Counted from the first letter of the stretch, positions 34,966-43,855 are shown. The stretch is DNA of 64,000 bases from Vibrio rarus (GCF_024347075.1 NZ_AP024900.1:806001-870000), one strand, 5' to 3'. Notes: generated by a model not told the origin, from the letters alone. Program-made: numbers and translations.

Positions 34966-35246
34966 ACCGTTTCCTAGTGGAGAAGCACATTAGTTTAAAA
35001 AGGCGTATTCATTTATCGATACAGGAGTGAGAGTCTCCTGCGCATGACTTGCTATGTCAAACCCGCTTAACCGAAAAAGCATTGCTCAAACTGGCTGATA
35101 GGAAACCCCGAAAAGGGTGTTTATGTGATGTCGATTATGGCACCGCCATGTTTAAATAAAAGTAAACACTGACGGATTATTTGATGGGCCGTGATTGATC
35201 TACCTATGGAAAATTTAACAACAAGAGTAGGTGGGTAGTATGGTAG

Positions 35247-35468
35247 TATGAATCAAGGCACAACGCGCCAAGTAAAGGCATTAATGAGCCACGCTTTATA
35301 AAGCCAGGCACTCCTTATCGTAAGAAGCGACTTGACCGTCTTTTGCTTATGTTTGATGACATATTCGAGCATGAATCACAAACTGTGCGTAAAGAAAAAT
35401 GCCGAGTGTTACTTTCTTTTGTTGAGTACGCGAATTTGAATATCCGAGCGCGTTTTTTGTATTTTTGA
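35247..35468 (+). pseudogene. gene fragment without start, function unknown
   Basis: A 73-codon frame between stops reads NAPSKGINEPRFIKPGTPYR, then KKRLDRLLLMFDDIFEHESQ and RKEKCRVLLSFVEYANLNI. Its composition looks like real protein, with a basic N-terminal part and amphipathic helices, but there is no convincing start and the end appears truncated. It may be the head of a phage or plasmid replication or regulatory gene; this is a guess. Confidence 0.4.
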
Positions 35469-35559
35469 TGAGATCCAAATTAAAACCTGATTACGCATCA
35501 CGTAGGAAAGTTGGGTCTACTTATGATGCAATGAACTCTGTAACTGGTTTAAACAAGGT

Positions 35560-36801
35560 CTATGGCACTTGAAAGCAATCCCTGAGTAAATCACGTTCCC
35601 CTTTTCTTATTCCTGCTTTTTTTGCCAGTTCTTCCCATCGTGAAATGGCAGTGGCTACTTTTTGGTAAATATCCTCAGCTTTTTTAGCATCTAACTGAAA
35701 ATAACCTGCGACCTCATAGGCTAGTTCAACCTCAAGAGCATTGCTCACATCATCGATGTTTAGGTGCAAGCCTGTAGCATTCGGGGTAGGGTTAATGTCA
35801 TATGCTGGCGATAATCGCCAACCTGTCGTATCAAAAATGAAACCGTGGTTACGTAGATGGTCGTCGCTATTGGAAACCATAATATTGAATAACATACGCG
35901 CCCAAAGTTGCTCTAAGTCTTCTTGTGTGTTTGAGCCGTTCTGGATTAGGAATTCAGCTAGTTCTAGATAGCTTGCACCGTCATCATTACCGTCAAAATA
36001 CGCCAACTGCGTCATAGCTGAAGTGAAATGAAGCCTTTTACCATCACCTTCACGGTCGAACCGCTTGGTGAGAAATATATGGTGATGCGAACCAATGGCT
36101 TGTACCTTTGATTCTGCCATATTAATACCAGCCTCGAGAGCCATTTGGTAGACAATAAATTCCCATAGCCCGATGTCATAATCATCATAACGACTTGGGA
36201 ATTTGGCCAACCAGAGAGTGTTATCAACATCTCTCACGGATGCTTTCGGGCGAGCGCCACCCAGTGATGAACCCGGAGAGATAAGCATATTCAGCCATTT
36301 GAGATAATCTGGGTTATCAAAATCTGGTTTATCCTCTACACCATTTGCTGCTTGCTGTAGTTCTGGCAGTGATGTCATCGCTGGCGCGGCTAAATCTTCA
36401 TTGTCATCAAGGAATGGACCATCTTGTGAGGTACAAAAGCGTAGAGCGCCCATACGAAACGAGTCATGTACTCCCAATAGATAGCCTGTTTCAAACAGTT
36501 TGTTTGCTCTACGTTTTTCGTTACGAGCTATCACCGCTTCTCTGCGCTGCATCAGTAATCGGCCCCAGCGATCAGGGCATGAATCCAGAAAAACTTTGAA
36601 ATTTCTGTCATCTTCTGCGTGCTGATCCCCCACGTACAATTGAAGCGCAGGATCGATTTGGTGGACGTACTTGGAAGCCAACCACTGCTCGTCGTAATTA
36701 AAGCTAAAATGCTCCTTACCGCGAATCACAGAGGACCGCAACATACCTACAATCATAGGTTCCCCTGTATCAATCCAATCAGCGTAGACGTAGATTTCCA
36801 T
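35560..36801 (-). CDS. hipA: HipA-family serine/threonine kinase toxin
   Basis: 413 residues. A HipA N-terminal subdomain (about 1-100) is followed by the kinase-like fold: ISPGSSLGGARPKASVRD (glycine-loop region), LAKFPSRYDDYDIGLWE (ATP-site Lys), LFNIMVSNSDDHLRNHGFIF (catalytic Asp and Asn loop), and LSPAYDINPTP (metal-binding DIN). HipA toxins phosphorylate a translation factor such as glutamyl-tRNA synthetase and cause growth arrest; the target here is unknown. The gene starts 13 bases after the HTH antitoxin gene. The motifs are intact, so the toxin should be active. Confidence 0.88.
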   Translation of the reverse strand: MEIYVYADWIDTGEPMIVGMLRSSVIRGKEHFSFNYDEQWLASKYVHQIDPALQLYVGDQHAEDDRNFKVFLDSCPDRWGRLLMQRREAVIARNEKRRANKLFETGYLLGVHDSFRMGALRFCTSQDGPFLDDNEDLAAPAMTSLPELQQAANGVEDKPDFDNPDYLKWLNMLISPGSSLGGARPKASVRDVDNTLWLAKFPSRYDDYDIGLWEFIVYQMALEAGINMAESKVQAIGSHHHIFLTKRFDREGDGKRLHFTSAMTQLAYFDGNDDGASYLELAEFLIQNGSNTQEDLEQLWARMLFNIMVSNSDDHLRNHGFIFDTTGWRLSPAYDINPTPNATGLHLNIDDVSNALEVELAYEVAGYFQLDAKKAEDIYQKVATAISRWEELAKKAGIRKGERDLLRDCFQVP

Positions 36802-36814
36802 TCGTTAGCCGCCC

Positions 36815-37132
36815 TTATCGTTTTCTTTTTAATAACTCTATATCTTGAAGCTTCCTACCAAGCTCATCATCAAGTGCTATTTTGTCTAGATCCGCTAATA
36901 GGCCAAGTACAGCAAGCACATTCACATAGTGGCCAATAGATACTGACGGCTCACCTTTAGCTATTTTGCGCAGTGTCGGCTTGGAAATACCTGTTCTCTT
37001 GTGCATCATGTCTTGGCTTATTCCTCGGCGTTTCATTGCCAATGTTATGTTCTCGCCCAAGTCTTGTAGGATTTTTAGATTCTTCGGGAACACTACTGCC
37101 CCGCGCTTAGCTTGAGTATTTTTAATTACCAT
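36815..37132 (-). CDS. hipB: HipB-like HTH antitoxin
   Basis: 105 residues with an XRE-type helix-turn-helix at about 22-78 (LGENITLAMKRRGISQDMMH, KRTGISKPTLRKIAKGEPSV). It is followed by a short helical tail typical of a HipB-like partner. It precedes hipA on the same strand. A very strong inverted repeat overlaps the start region, which fits autorepression. I see no clear ribosome site before the ATG. Confidence 0.85.
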   Translation of the reverse strand: MVIKNTQAKRGAVVFPKNLKILQDLGENITLAMKRRGISQDMMHKRTGISKPTLRKIAKGEPSVSIGHYVNVLAVLGLLADLDKIALDDELGRKLQDIELLKRKR

Positions 37133-37133
37133 G

Positions 37134-37182
37134 ATGAAACTATGCTTTCACTTAATGCTAGAAAGTGAAAGTATAGTTTCAT
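37134..37182. promoter_or_regulatory. operator O1 of the hipBA locus
   Basis: A 20-bp inverted repeat with 19 matching positions: ATGAAACTATGCTTTCACTT at 37134 and its complement ending at 37182, around a 9-base spacer. It lies immediately upstream of hipB and is the likely binding site of the antitoxin. Confidence 0.75.
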
Positions 37183-37255
37183 GGTTGTGGTTGGGTCAAT
37201 GGTGTTTTCGATAAATTGAGAGTAGTAAACAGGATAGCCAACAATATTGAAATGA

Positions 37256-37300
37256 GAAACTGCACTTTCATCTAGCTGTGTTTTGTGAAAGCGCGGTTTC
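37256..37300. promoter_or_regulatory. operator O2 related to O1
   Basis: GAAACTGCACTTTCA at 37256-37270 and its imperfect complement TGAAAGCGCGGTTTC at 37286-37300. It shares the GAAAC...CTTTCA half-site of O1. It lies about 75 bases further from hipB and could support looping or control a rightward transcript. Confidence 0.6.
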
Positions 37301-37374
37301 TCTTTTGATTTTTACTGACAAAGTAAAAAGCGAGGAGCCCCGCAAGCTATTACGCTTTTGTGTTGATGAATTTA

Positions 37375-37400
37375 GGGGATGGTAAAACATCCCCTTTTTA
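37375..37400 (+). terminator. terminator upstream of the monooxygenase-like gene
   Basis: GGGGATG and CATCCCC with a 6-base loop, then TTTTTATTT. It points rightward but no gene lies between it and the divergent hipB promoter region. It may end a short transcript from near O2 or attenuate the next gene. Confidence 0.7.
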
Positions 37401-37442
37401 TTTATGCTCACACTAACTGAATCGCCATTGCAAGGAGTGCAA

Positions 37443-37718
37443 ATGTCCAAAATCATACTTAAGGGCTTCATCGTAGTATCGAGTGATGATTTACAAACAG
37501 TTGAGCAAGAACTGCCAACACACACCAAGCTTACACTTGAAGAAGACGGCTGTTTGGTATTTGAAGTCACCAAAAACAAGGGTAATCCAAACAGATTTGA
37601 CGTTTATGAAGAGTTCACCGATAGGGAAGCCTTCGATAAACATCAGATTAGAGTAAAGAAATCATACTGGGGGCAAGTTACAGCCAATGTTGAGCGACAC
37701 TACGAGATTTTTGATTAA
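37443..37718 (+). CDS. ABM-domain (YgiN-like) small protein
   Basis: 91 residues. The ATG at 37443 has an AAGGAG site 7 bases upstream. The sequence MSKIILKGFIVVSSDDLQTV, then EEDGCLVFEVTKNKGNPNRF and VYEEFTDREAFDKHQIR, fits the ferredoxin-like antibiotic-biosynthesis-monooxygenase fold (quinol monooxygenase YgiN and relatives). The conserved DVYEEFTDREAFDKH segment is characteristic. The substrate is unknown; the family includes small oxygenases and protective dimeric proteins. It is a solitary gene in the accessory region. Confidence 0.75.
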   Translation: MSKIILKGFIVVSSDDLQTVEQELPTHTKLTLEEDGCLVFEVTKNKGNPNRFDVYEEFTDREAFDKHQIRVKKSYWGQVTANVERHYEIFD

Positions 37719-37725
37719 CTGAACT

Positions 37726-38406
37726 CTAGGTGTAGAGGATCTTTCTAATTTCAACAGCACCTCGTGCCAACCCCAGCCTTTGAGCCGCAGTTTTTTTGTC
37801 TCGCTTACTGATGTAACAGCGTTCATAAAACATATCGATCTTGCGGTATATCGTAGGAGCACTGAGTTCTGTAATTTCCATCATTCGGTTAATACTCATG
37901 TCATTGACTATTAACCGAAATAAAGTGGTGTTTAGGTGAGATTTGCTATCTGGATGTGATCTTCTCTTTTCAGAGTCGGAAGTAAACGTTGTTCTACATT
38001 CACGACATCGATATCTTTGATGACCTTTTGAGGTCTTCCCAAATCGTTGATATTGATCGGGGAAAGTTGAGACCTTTTTGTCGAAGTTTGGAAAAGAAAG
38101 GCTATGGCAAGCAGCCCCATCCTGCCTAATGACTTGCGCTCTTTCAGTTAGGTATCTGGCTCGCTCTACTTCCTCATAGATAGCTTGGTTACTTTTAATC
38201 GTCATGTAGCTATTACATTTCTTGCAAAGCAGAGAAGAACCGTTGCGCTTAGTTCCACTGATTCGGTAGTTCGGGTCAGAACGTATGTTGCTGGCAGGTA
38301 TGTTGAAGTTTTGGCAGGTAGTGTTACTACATGAGTTCACATTGATACCGTGCGACTCACGGGGAACTCTTGGTTGAGATTTGCTCTGGACAGATTTTTG
38401 TCTCAT
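37726..38406 (-). CDS. transposase-like zinc-finger/HTH protein, possibly C-terminally truncated
   Basis: 226 residues. Two zinc ribbons are visible: Cys pairs in NSCSNTTCQNF and LLCKKCNSYM, and later YRCRECRTTFTSD. A helix-turn-helix-like region follows (VNDMSINRMMEITELSAPTI, RKIDMFYERCYI). This resembles the N-terminal part of IS1-like or orphan insertion-element proteins, which are longer as I recall them, so the C-terminus here may be lost. The ATG at 38406 has GGAGG 6 bases upstream, but that site is inside a palindrome. It lies between an ABM gene and an integrase remnant. Confidence 0.6.
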   Translation of the reverse strand: MRQKSVQSKSQPRVPRESHGINVNSCSNTTCQNFNIPASNIRSDPNYRISGTKRNGSSLLCKKCNSYMTIKSNQAIYEEVERARYLTERAQVIRQDGAACHSLSFPNFDKKVSTFPDQYQRFGKTSKGHQRYRCRECRTTFTSDSEKRRSHPDSKSHLNTTLFRLIVNDMSINRMMEITELSAPTIYRKIDMFYERCYISKRDKKTAAQRLGLARGAVEIRKILYT

Positions 38407-38410
38407 GAAA

Positions 38411-38450
38411 GCCTCCAATACACTGCGTATACATCCAGTATATTGGAGGC
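38411..38450. promoter_or_regulatory. 40-bp palindrome over the ribosome site, with LexA-like core
   Basis: The outer arms GCCTCCAATA (38411) and TATTGGAGGC (38441) are perfectly complementary. The core on the minus strand is TACTGGATGTATACGCAGTG, which matches 15 of 20 positions of the idealised LexA box and keeps CTG-N10-CAG. The outer arm includes the GGAGG of the zinc-finger gene, so a read-through mRNA would hide its own ribosome site. Confidence 0.6.
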
Positions 38451-38469
38451 TTTGATCATTTCTGGCTAG

Positions 38470-38865
38470 CTATTGATCAACACGAAAGCGTAATAGCTTG
38501 GGAGCCCCGTTGCTTTTTTCTTTTGGGGTCATGGTTGCCTTGCGTGCTGTATTAGCTAGTGAGCTTGAGTTGAAATCAAGGTGGTTAGAGAGTGATGACC
38601 ATGATTCTTCAATGTGCTTTTTAAGCTCAGATTTGAATTGACCAAGATACTCACTACTGAACTCCCTATCTAATGGCATTTTATCTAAGGATTGAACCAC
38701 AATTGGTGCAGTAGCCAGGTTTCGTCTCAGTGCTGTAGGACGAGATTTAGTACGAAGACTTATCTTAAAGTCGAATGGGAAGCCCAGTTTTGCTAGCTTC
38801 TTAGGGGTGCAGATTCGGGTGTAATAGACCGAATTGGGATGTTTATAAAGATACAATTGACTCAC
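38470..38865 (-). pseudogene. N-terminal remnant of a tyrosine integrase
   Basis: 131 residues start SQLYLYKHPNSVYYTRICTP and continue PFDFKISLRTKSRPTALRRN. This is the N-terminal arm-binding style of many Vibrio and Shewanella island integrases. The SAM-like core and catalytic domain with the R..H-x-x-R..Y residues are absent; the frame ends FRVDQ followed by a stop. The head is a GTG with poor ribosome site. The position right beside the 3' end of tRNA-Ser supports an origin as an island integrase. Confidence 0.65.
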
Positions 38866-38906
38866 CTCATTGGATTTGAAGTGACTCCCTAGTTCCTAAA
38901 CGTAAA

Positions 38907-38930
38907 AAGCCCCTGATAAATCAGGGGCTT
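38907..38930 (-). terminator. terminator of tRNA-Ser
   Basis: AAGCCCCTGA and TCAGGGGCTT form a perfect 10-bp stem with a 4-base loop, followed on the minus strand by a T-run. It lies just past the 3' end of the tRNA. Confidence 0.85.
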
Positions 38931-38935
38931 AGATA

Positions 38936-39026
38936 TGGCGGAGAGATAGGGATTTGAACCCTAGAACCGCTATTAACGGTTGCCGGTTTTCAAGACCAGT
39001 GCTTTCGACCACTCAGCCATCTCTCC
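38936..39026 (-). tRNA. tRNA-Ser(UGA)
   Basis: A 91-base class II tRNA with a long variable arm (CAACCGTTAATAGCGGTT), acceptor stem GGAGAGAT/ATCTCTCC, encoded CCA, and anticodon TGA in the loop CTTGAAA. An integrase remnant lies immediately beyond the 3' end, so this tRNA is a likely attachment site of a former island. Confidence 0.95.
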
Positions 39027-39270
39027 ATGGGCGCTATATTATAAAGCTTGAGAAAGCTTGTAAAGACCTAAACGGTTTGTTTGATTGGTTTTTAGGCAAA
39101 ATGGCGTATTTAGTTTGTGTTCAGTATTGCCTAGGGCTGTTTTGTCTCAATTAATGGGTGAGTTATTGGTGAATGAGGTCTATTTTCTGTTGGTTTTCAT
39201 GGTTATAAAGTTAGTTTTATCGCCCACCTTGTTTGTGATGTCTGTTATTTACGTAGGGTGGGGCAAAATA

Positions 39271-39296
39271 AAAAAGAGAGCCGAAGCTCTCTTTTT
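39271..39296 (-). terminator. terminator of the yejM/tRNA-Pro transcript
   Basis: AAAAAGAGAGC and GCTCTCTTTTT, 11-bp stem with CGAA loop, just beyond the 3' end of tRNA-Pro. The A and T tracts make it usable in both directions. Confidence 0.85.
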
Positions 39297-39302
39297 AGAT
39301 AT

Positions 39303-39379
39303 TGGTCGGACTGACAGGATTTGAACCTGCGACCCTTCGCCCCCCAGGCGAATGCGCTACCAAGCTGCGCTACAGTCCG
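39303..39379 (-). tRNA. tRNA-Pro(GGG)
   Basis: 77 bases, acceptor stem CGGACTG/CAGTCCG, T-loop GTTCAAATC, encoded CCA, anticodon GGG in the loop CTGGGGG. Its 5' end abuts the stop codon of yejM, so it is very probably processed from the yejM transcript. Confidence 0.95.
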
Positions 39380-41179
39380 TTAATTTTGTTCATAGAAACG
39401 TTTGGTTTCTGATAACCCCTGCATAATAACGGATAGTTTCGGTTTTACATCCCGTTGTCTGTGATAATTGTGATCATACACTTTATAGTTGCCATAGCGG
39501 TCGAGTACGGTGATTTCGTTGCTGGAGATGAGTGCAAATTCTCGGGCATCACCGGCCATTGTCCAACGGCGTTTTTTGCTATCAAATAAGTTTTTACCAC
39601 TACTAAAATCAACGGGGTTGGAGGTAATGCCCAGTAGATCTTGCATTAAGGTTACGGATAAATCTAAGTGACTGGTGGTGTGGTTATACTCATGGGCCTC
39701 TTTATTTGGCCAGTGTATTACCATCGGTACGTGCAATTGGTATTTACTGTAGTTGCTGTTGGCACCCCAAGTGTTGCTATTGGTTTCGTTAAATTCCCAG
39801 CCATGGTCGGAGGTAATGACGACTACGGTATTTTCCAACAACTGTTGCTGCTGCAAGGTATCGATAATTTGTGCAATAGAGCGATCCACTTTACTGCTAG
39901 TGGTGTTGTAGGCTTTACGCAATACTGCTTTAGCGTCTTTTCCTGAAATGTCATCCACATGCTCCTCAAATTGTTGCATTTGAGTAAGGTGTACAACGCT
40001 AAACCAATTTTTATTGGTTTCGTCAGTTAGCCATTTTTGCCAATTATTGATGGCGTTTTGGTCTGATGAGGTGTGCACTTCGGTTAGGTCATCGCGATGG
40101 CCGTGGAAGATCACATCATCGTACACATTAGATGAGAAATCATCGCCGCTAAATAATCCTAAATCATAATTTCGATAGAGCAGTTGTTGGATAAACAAGG
40201 GCTCGGTTTCAAAATGACGAATACTGGCGGAATAGGTAGCAGGAATACCATAAAACAAGCCAAAGGTGGCTGAGTCATCATTTCCTGAGCTAAGGTGCTG
40301 GCTAAAGTTTTGATTGTCTAATGCAAATTGCTTCAGCGTCGGCATGGCTTGCTCATTCACGCTGTCGGCGCGAAGGTCCTCTACCATCACTAACAATAAA
40401 TTGTAGTTGTGGCTTTTATCGTTATTTATTTTTAACGTTTCTAAAGGGTAGGCAAGTACTTCGCTACTGGCATCGCCACGCTCAATGCGTTGTTGGTACT
40501 CTTGCTTATCAAACCAACCTTGGCGCTCCAAGAAGGTTTTTGCCGTCATAGGATAAGAAAGCGGAAAGTTGGCTCGTTGATTAGTGATCGGATTGTAGAA
40601 AGTAGCATCAGCCCAAATATAAATTAAATGGCTAAAAATGAATCCGACAAAAAAGACCACGGCAATAGGGCGACCAATGCGCTTGTGAGAGAGCTTTCTT
40701 TGTTTACGCCATACCCACTCTGCAAGCGCCAGCTGTACAAAAAAGATAATAGGGACAAGAACAAATAAAGTTTGCCATTTGGCATTGATGGCATTTTTGT
40801 CATCACTTAACAGCAACTCCCAAACAATGGGGTTAAGGTGTAAGTTGAGTTCTTGATACGCTTGAGTATCCAGTAACAGTACTGTTAAACCTATAGTACT
40901 TGCCAGCACACCTAAAATCCGGAACAGCTTAAAGTTCGGGACGATGAAGGTGAGAGGGAACAGACAGAGTACGTATAAACCGAATACTAAAAAGCCAAAG
41001 TGGCCAACCCAAGATGAGGTTAGGTATAATTGGCCTAAAAAAGTTTCAGGCCAAGGAGATTCGGCGATATAACGCGTACCAACAAGCATAGCGATGATGA
41101 CATTGAAAAAACTAAACCAATGTCCCCAACTAACCAGCCTTGATACTCGTTCTGCGTAAGAGTTGCCGCTATTTACCAT
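39380..41179 (-). CDS. yejM: YejM/PbgA-type inner-membrane protein controlling lipopolysaccharide level
   Basis: 599 residues. Five hydrophobic segments occupy roughly 1-200 (DUF3413 region, start SYAERVSRLVSWGHWFSF). A periplasmic sulfatase/alkaline-phosphatase-fold domain follows from about 250 (LLLVMVEDLRADSVNEQAMP, VVVITSDHGWEFNETN). In E. coli the protein senses periplasmic lipid A and restrains LpxC breakdown through LapB. The domain is not expected to be an active sulfatase. It is followed directly by tRNA-Pro and preceded by yejL, the conserved order. Confidence 0.92.
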   Translation of the reverse strand: MVNSGNSYAERVSRLVSWGHWFSFFNVIIAMLVGTRYIAESPWPETFLGQLYLTSSWVGHFGFLVFGLYVLCLFPLTFIVPNFKLFRILGVLASTIGLTVLLLDTQAYQELNLHLNPIVWELLLSDDKNAINAKWQTLFVLVPIIFFVQLALAEWVWRKQRKLSHKRIGRPIAVVFFVGFIFSHLIYIWADATFYNPITNQRANFPLSYPMTAKTFLERQGWFDKQEYQQRIERGDASSEVLAYPLETLKINNDKSHNYNLLLVMVEDLRADSVNEQAMPTLKQFALDNQNFSQHLSSGNDDSATFGLFYGIPATYSASIRHFETEPLFIQQLLYRNYDLGLFSGDDFSSNVYDDVIFHGHRDDLTEVHTSSDQNAINNWQKWLTDETNKNWFSVVHLTQMQQFEEHVDDISGKDAKAVLRKAYNTTSSKVDRSIAQIIDTLQQQQLLENTVVVITSDHGWEFNETNSNTWGANSNYSKYQLHVPMVIHWPNKEAHEYNHTTSHLDLSVTLMQDLLGITSNPVDFSSGKNLFDSKKRRWTMAGDAREFALISSNEITVLDRYGNYKVYDHNYHRQRDVKPKLSVIMQGLSETKRFYEQN

Positions 41180-41204
41180 GAATAATCGTTCTTGTTATTT
41201 ATTA

Positions 41205-41420
41205 TTAGTCGTCAACAGAGGCAATTAATGCATCTGAAAAAGTTTTCGCTATGGCTTTTCTTTGTCCCTTGGCCACGTTTTGATTTAGAACATTTGTTGC
41301 GATATTACCAACCAACATCAAGCTCAGTTCAGGAGTGGACTTGTGCTTCTCTAGAACGGTAGCAATTTCAGCTAACATGGTTTCAATTTTTTCGTCACTG
41401 TATTTGGATGTAATAGGCAT
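41205..41420 (-). CDS. yejL: YejL-family small protein
   Basis: 71 residues ([40 protein letters not shown]), a short helical protein of the UPF0352 family. It lies between yejM and the divergent yejK, as in other gammaproteobacteria. Its function is unknown. It is probably co-transcribed with yejM, 25 bases downstream. Confidence 0.92.
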   Translation of the reverse strand: MPITSKYSDEKIETMLAEIATVLEKHKSTPELSLMLVGNIATNVLNQNVAKGQRKAIAKTFSDALIASVDD

Positions 41421-41504
41421 AGTTACTCTGCTAATGATAGTGTAAACGGCTTATGATAACCTACTATGAATCACAACTGAAATCACAAGAGATAGAAATC
41501 TCCT

Positions 41505-42506
41505 ATGAGTTTACAATTATCCAATGTTATTTTGCATCAATTAGTTAAAGATTCCGATCAACAGCTAGTTGTTAACTATCGAGAAACCGCGTTAGCGAAT
41601 GATGCCGCCACTGAAAGTTTGGTTGCCGAGCTGCATCGTGTGTTCAATGCTAAAGCAGGTAAAGGCTTTGGTACCTTCTCTGATGAGAGTGAGTTTAAGC
41701 TATGGCTAGACAGCGCGCTTGCTGAAGAACAAGACTTTTACACTTTCTCACAAAATAGTGCCAAGAGGCTGGTGGCAGAAATCAGCAAATACTCATTTGC
41801 TGAAGAAGGCTTTTTAGTTTTGGCCCGATATCAGTCCCTTGCCACAGACTGTTTGTTTATTGCGCTACTGCCATCTAATGAAAGTTTAAAGATTACGGAA
41901 GGGCTGGAAATTAGTGCTACCGATTATCTCGATATCTCAAAAATGGATATTGCGGCGCGTATCGACTTATCCACTTATCAAACAGACAGCGACTCAAATC
42001 GTTATCTTACGTTCATTAAGGGACGAGTAGGGCGTAAAGTGTCGGATTTCTTTTTGGACTTTTTGCAAGCAGAAACTGGTTTAGATACGAAACAACAAAA
42101 TTTAGTTTTGATGCAAGCGGTGGATGATTTTGTCGCGGATGCCAAACTGGAGAAAGACGACGCTAATTCCTATCGCAAACAAGTGGCCGATTACTGTTCT
42201 GAGCAAATAAAAAGTGGCGATGAAGTTGAAGTGCGCGAACTGTCTCAAGAGCTGCCAAAAAGTGAAGATGGCACCAGCTTTGTCGAGTTTACTCAAGAGC
42301 AAGGCTATGACCTTGAAGAGAGCTTTCCGGGAGATCGAGCTGCAGTACGCAAGTTAACTAAATTTGTTGGCGCTGGTGGTGGTCTTAATGTGAGTTTTGA
42401 TGCCATGTTGCTAGGGGAACGTATTTTTTATGATCCTGAAACCGATACATTAACCATTAAAGGCACGCCACCGAACCTGAGAGATCAGTTAACCCGCAAA
42501 GGTTAA
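41505..42506 (+). CDS. yejK: nucleoid-associated protein NdpA
   Basis: 333 residues of the 37-kDa nucleoid-associated family (SLQLSNVILHQLVKDSDQQL at the start, TFIKGRVGRKVSDFFLDFLQ in the middle, VSFDAMLLGERIFYDPETDT near the end). It binds double-stranded DNA and is found in the nucleoid. It is divergent from yejL and followed by a strong terminator. Confidence 0.93.
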   Translation: MSLQLSNVILHQLVKDSDQQLVVNYRETALANDAATESLVAELHRVFNAKAGKGFGTFSDESEFKLWLDSALAEEQDFYTFSQNSAKRLVAEISKYSFAEEGFLVLARYQSLATDCLFIALLPSNESLKITEGLEISATDYLDISKMDIAARIDLSTYQTDSDSNRYLTFIKGRVGRKVSDFFLDFLQAETGLDTKQQNLVLMQAVDDFVADAKLEKDDANSYRKQVADYCSEQIKSGDEVEVRELSQELPKSEDGTSFVEFTQEQGYDLEESFPGDRAAVRKLTKFVGAGGGLNVSFDAMLLGERIFYDPETDTLTIKGTPPNLRDQLTRKG

Positions 42507-42531
42507 GGCTAAAAACAGGACTTTATGAGAG

Positions 42532-42559
42532 CGCAATCTTGATGATTGCGTTTTTTTTT
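42532..42559 (+). terminator. terminator of yejK
   Basis: CGCAATC and GATTGCG with a 5-base loop, followed by nine T, 26 bases past the stop. Confidence 0.9.
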
Positions 42560-42687
42560 GGCTGAACGCATGAAAATTCTTGTCATTCGCTTCAACTTTT
42601 TTAACTATGAAAGGTATCAAAGATATTTGATGAATCACTGATGCCCTTTTTTCAGTGATAATCCCCTAAAATTACATGGAGTAAGAG

Positions 42688-43809
42688 ATGATGCGAGTAG
42701 GTTTAGTCGGCTGGCGTGGTATGGTTGGCTCAGTTTTAATGCAACGAATGGTCGAAGAAGGTGATTTTGATTTAATCGAGCCGGTCTTTTTCAGCACTTC
42801 TCAAGTGGGTATCCCTGCACCAGTTTATGCTGGTAAAGACGCGGGTATGTTGCAAGATGCTTTTGACATTGAAAGCCTAAAACAGCTTGATGCTATTGTG
42901 ACTTGTCAAGGTGGCAGCTATACCGAAAAAGTGTATCCAGCATTAAAACAAGCGGGTTGGAAAGGTTACTGGATTGACGCCGCTTCTACGTTACGCATGG
43001 ACAAAAACGCTATCATCACTCTGGATCCGGTAAACTTAGCGCAAATCCAACAAGGTATTCACTCTGGCACATCTACCTTTGTGGGTGGTAACTGTACAGT
43101 GAGCTTGATGCTTATGGCTTTAGGTGGGCTTTATGAGAAAGGCCTTGTTGAATGGATGAGTGCCATGACCTATCAAGCCGCATCGGGTGCAGGTGCGAAG
43201 AATATGCGTGAACTTATCTCACAAATGGGTGTGGTACAACAGTCGGTGGCGACTGAGCTTGCCGATCCTGCGTCCTCTATCCTAGATATTGATCGTAAAG
43301 TAGCAGAAACCATTCGTTCGGATGCCTTCCCAACTCAACAGTTTGGTGCGCCATTGGCGGGCTCATTGATCCCTTGGATTGATGTGAAGCGTGATAATGG
43401 ACAAAGTAAAGAAGAATGGAAAGCCGGCGTTGAAGCGAACAAGATTTTAGGGCTAGATGGTAACCCTATTGCTATTGATGGCACTTGCGTTCGTATCGGT
43501 GCAATGCGTTGTCACGCACAAGCGCTAACCATTAAACTGAAGCAAAACGTACCTATGGACGAGATTGAAGAGATCATCGCCACCCATAACGATTGGGTTA
43601 AAGTGATTCCAAATGAGCGTGATATTAGCGCTCAAGAGCTGACACCGGCTAAAGTAACTGGAACCATGTCTGTTCCTGTGGGTCGCTTGCGTAAAATGGC
43701 TATGGGGGATGACTTCCTAAATGCCTTTACGGTTGGGGATCAGTTGTTGTGGGGGGCGGCAGAGCCACTTCGCCGTACGTTGCGTATTATCCTGCAAGAA
43801 AAACAATAA
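42688..43809 (+). CDS. asd: aspartate-semialdehyde dehydrogenase
   Basis: 373 residues (or one fewer if the second ATG is used). N-terminal NADP fold [20 protein letters not shown], catalytic Cys in [17 protein letters not shown], and [18 protein letters not shown] near the substrate site. It reduces aspartyl phosphate to aspartate semialdehyde for lysine, threonine, methionine and peptidoglycan synthesis. It matches the E. coli-type Asd in length and motifs. GGAG lies upstream of the start. The gene is monocistronic with its own terminator. Confidence 0.95.
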   Translation: MMRVGLVGWRGMVGSVLMQRMVEEGDFDLIEPVFFSTSQVGIPAPVYAGKDAGMLQDAFDIESLKQLDAIVTCQGGSYTEKVYPALKQAGWKGYWIDAASTLRMDKNAIITLDPVNLAQIQQGIHSGTSTFVGGNCTVSLMLMALGGLYEKGLVEWMSAMTYQAASGAGAKNMRELISQMGVVQQSVATELADPASSILDIDRKVAETIRSDAFPTQQFGAPLAGSLIPWIDVKRDNGQSKEEWKAGVEANKILGLDGNPIAIDGTCVRIGAMRCHAQALTIKLKQNVPMDEIEEIIATHNDWVKVIPNERDISAQELTPAKVTGTMSVPVGRLRKMAMGDDFLNAFTVGDQLLWGAAEPLRRTLRIILQEKQ

Positions 43810-43826
43810 ACACCCAGCATGTTGTT

Positions 43827-43855
43827 AAAAAGCGCCTTAGGGCGCTTTTTTGTTA
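43827..43855 (+). terminator. terminator of asd
   Basis: AAAAAGCGCC and GGCGCTTTTT with a 4-base loop, 18 bases after the stop. Confidence 0.9.

Larger units (their letters stand above)
33964..35246. other. hairpin-rich gene-free accessory tract
   Basis: About 1.3 kb without a supportable gene, between the group II intron remnant and the HipBA locus. Besides the repeats and hairpins listed separately, it holds a CAGGAG/CTCCTG stem at 35022-35040. Composition and structure suggest non-coding phage, plasmid or satellite DNA, but I cannot assign it to a known element. Confidence 0.45.

Noticed and set aside
34429..34967. Minus-strand open frames of 122 and 62 codons in the hairpin-rich tract
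   Set aside because: They overlap hairpins, lack ribosome sites and resemble no protein I know; structure explains the sequence better.
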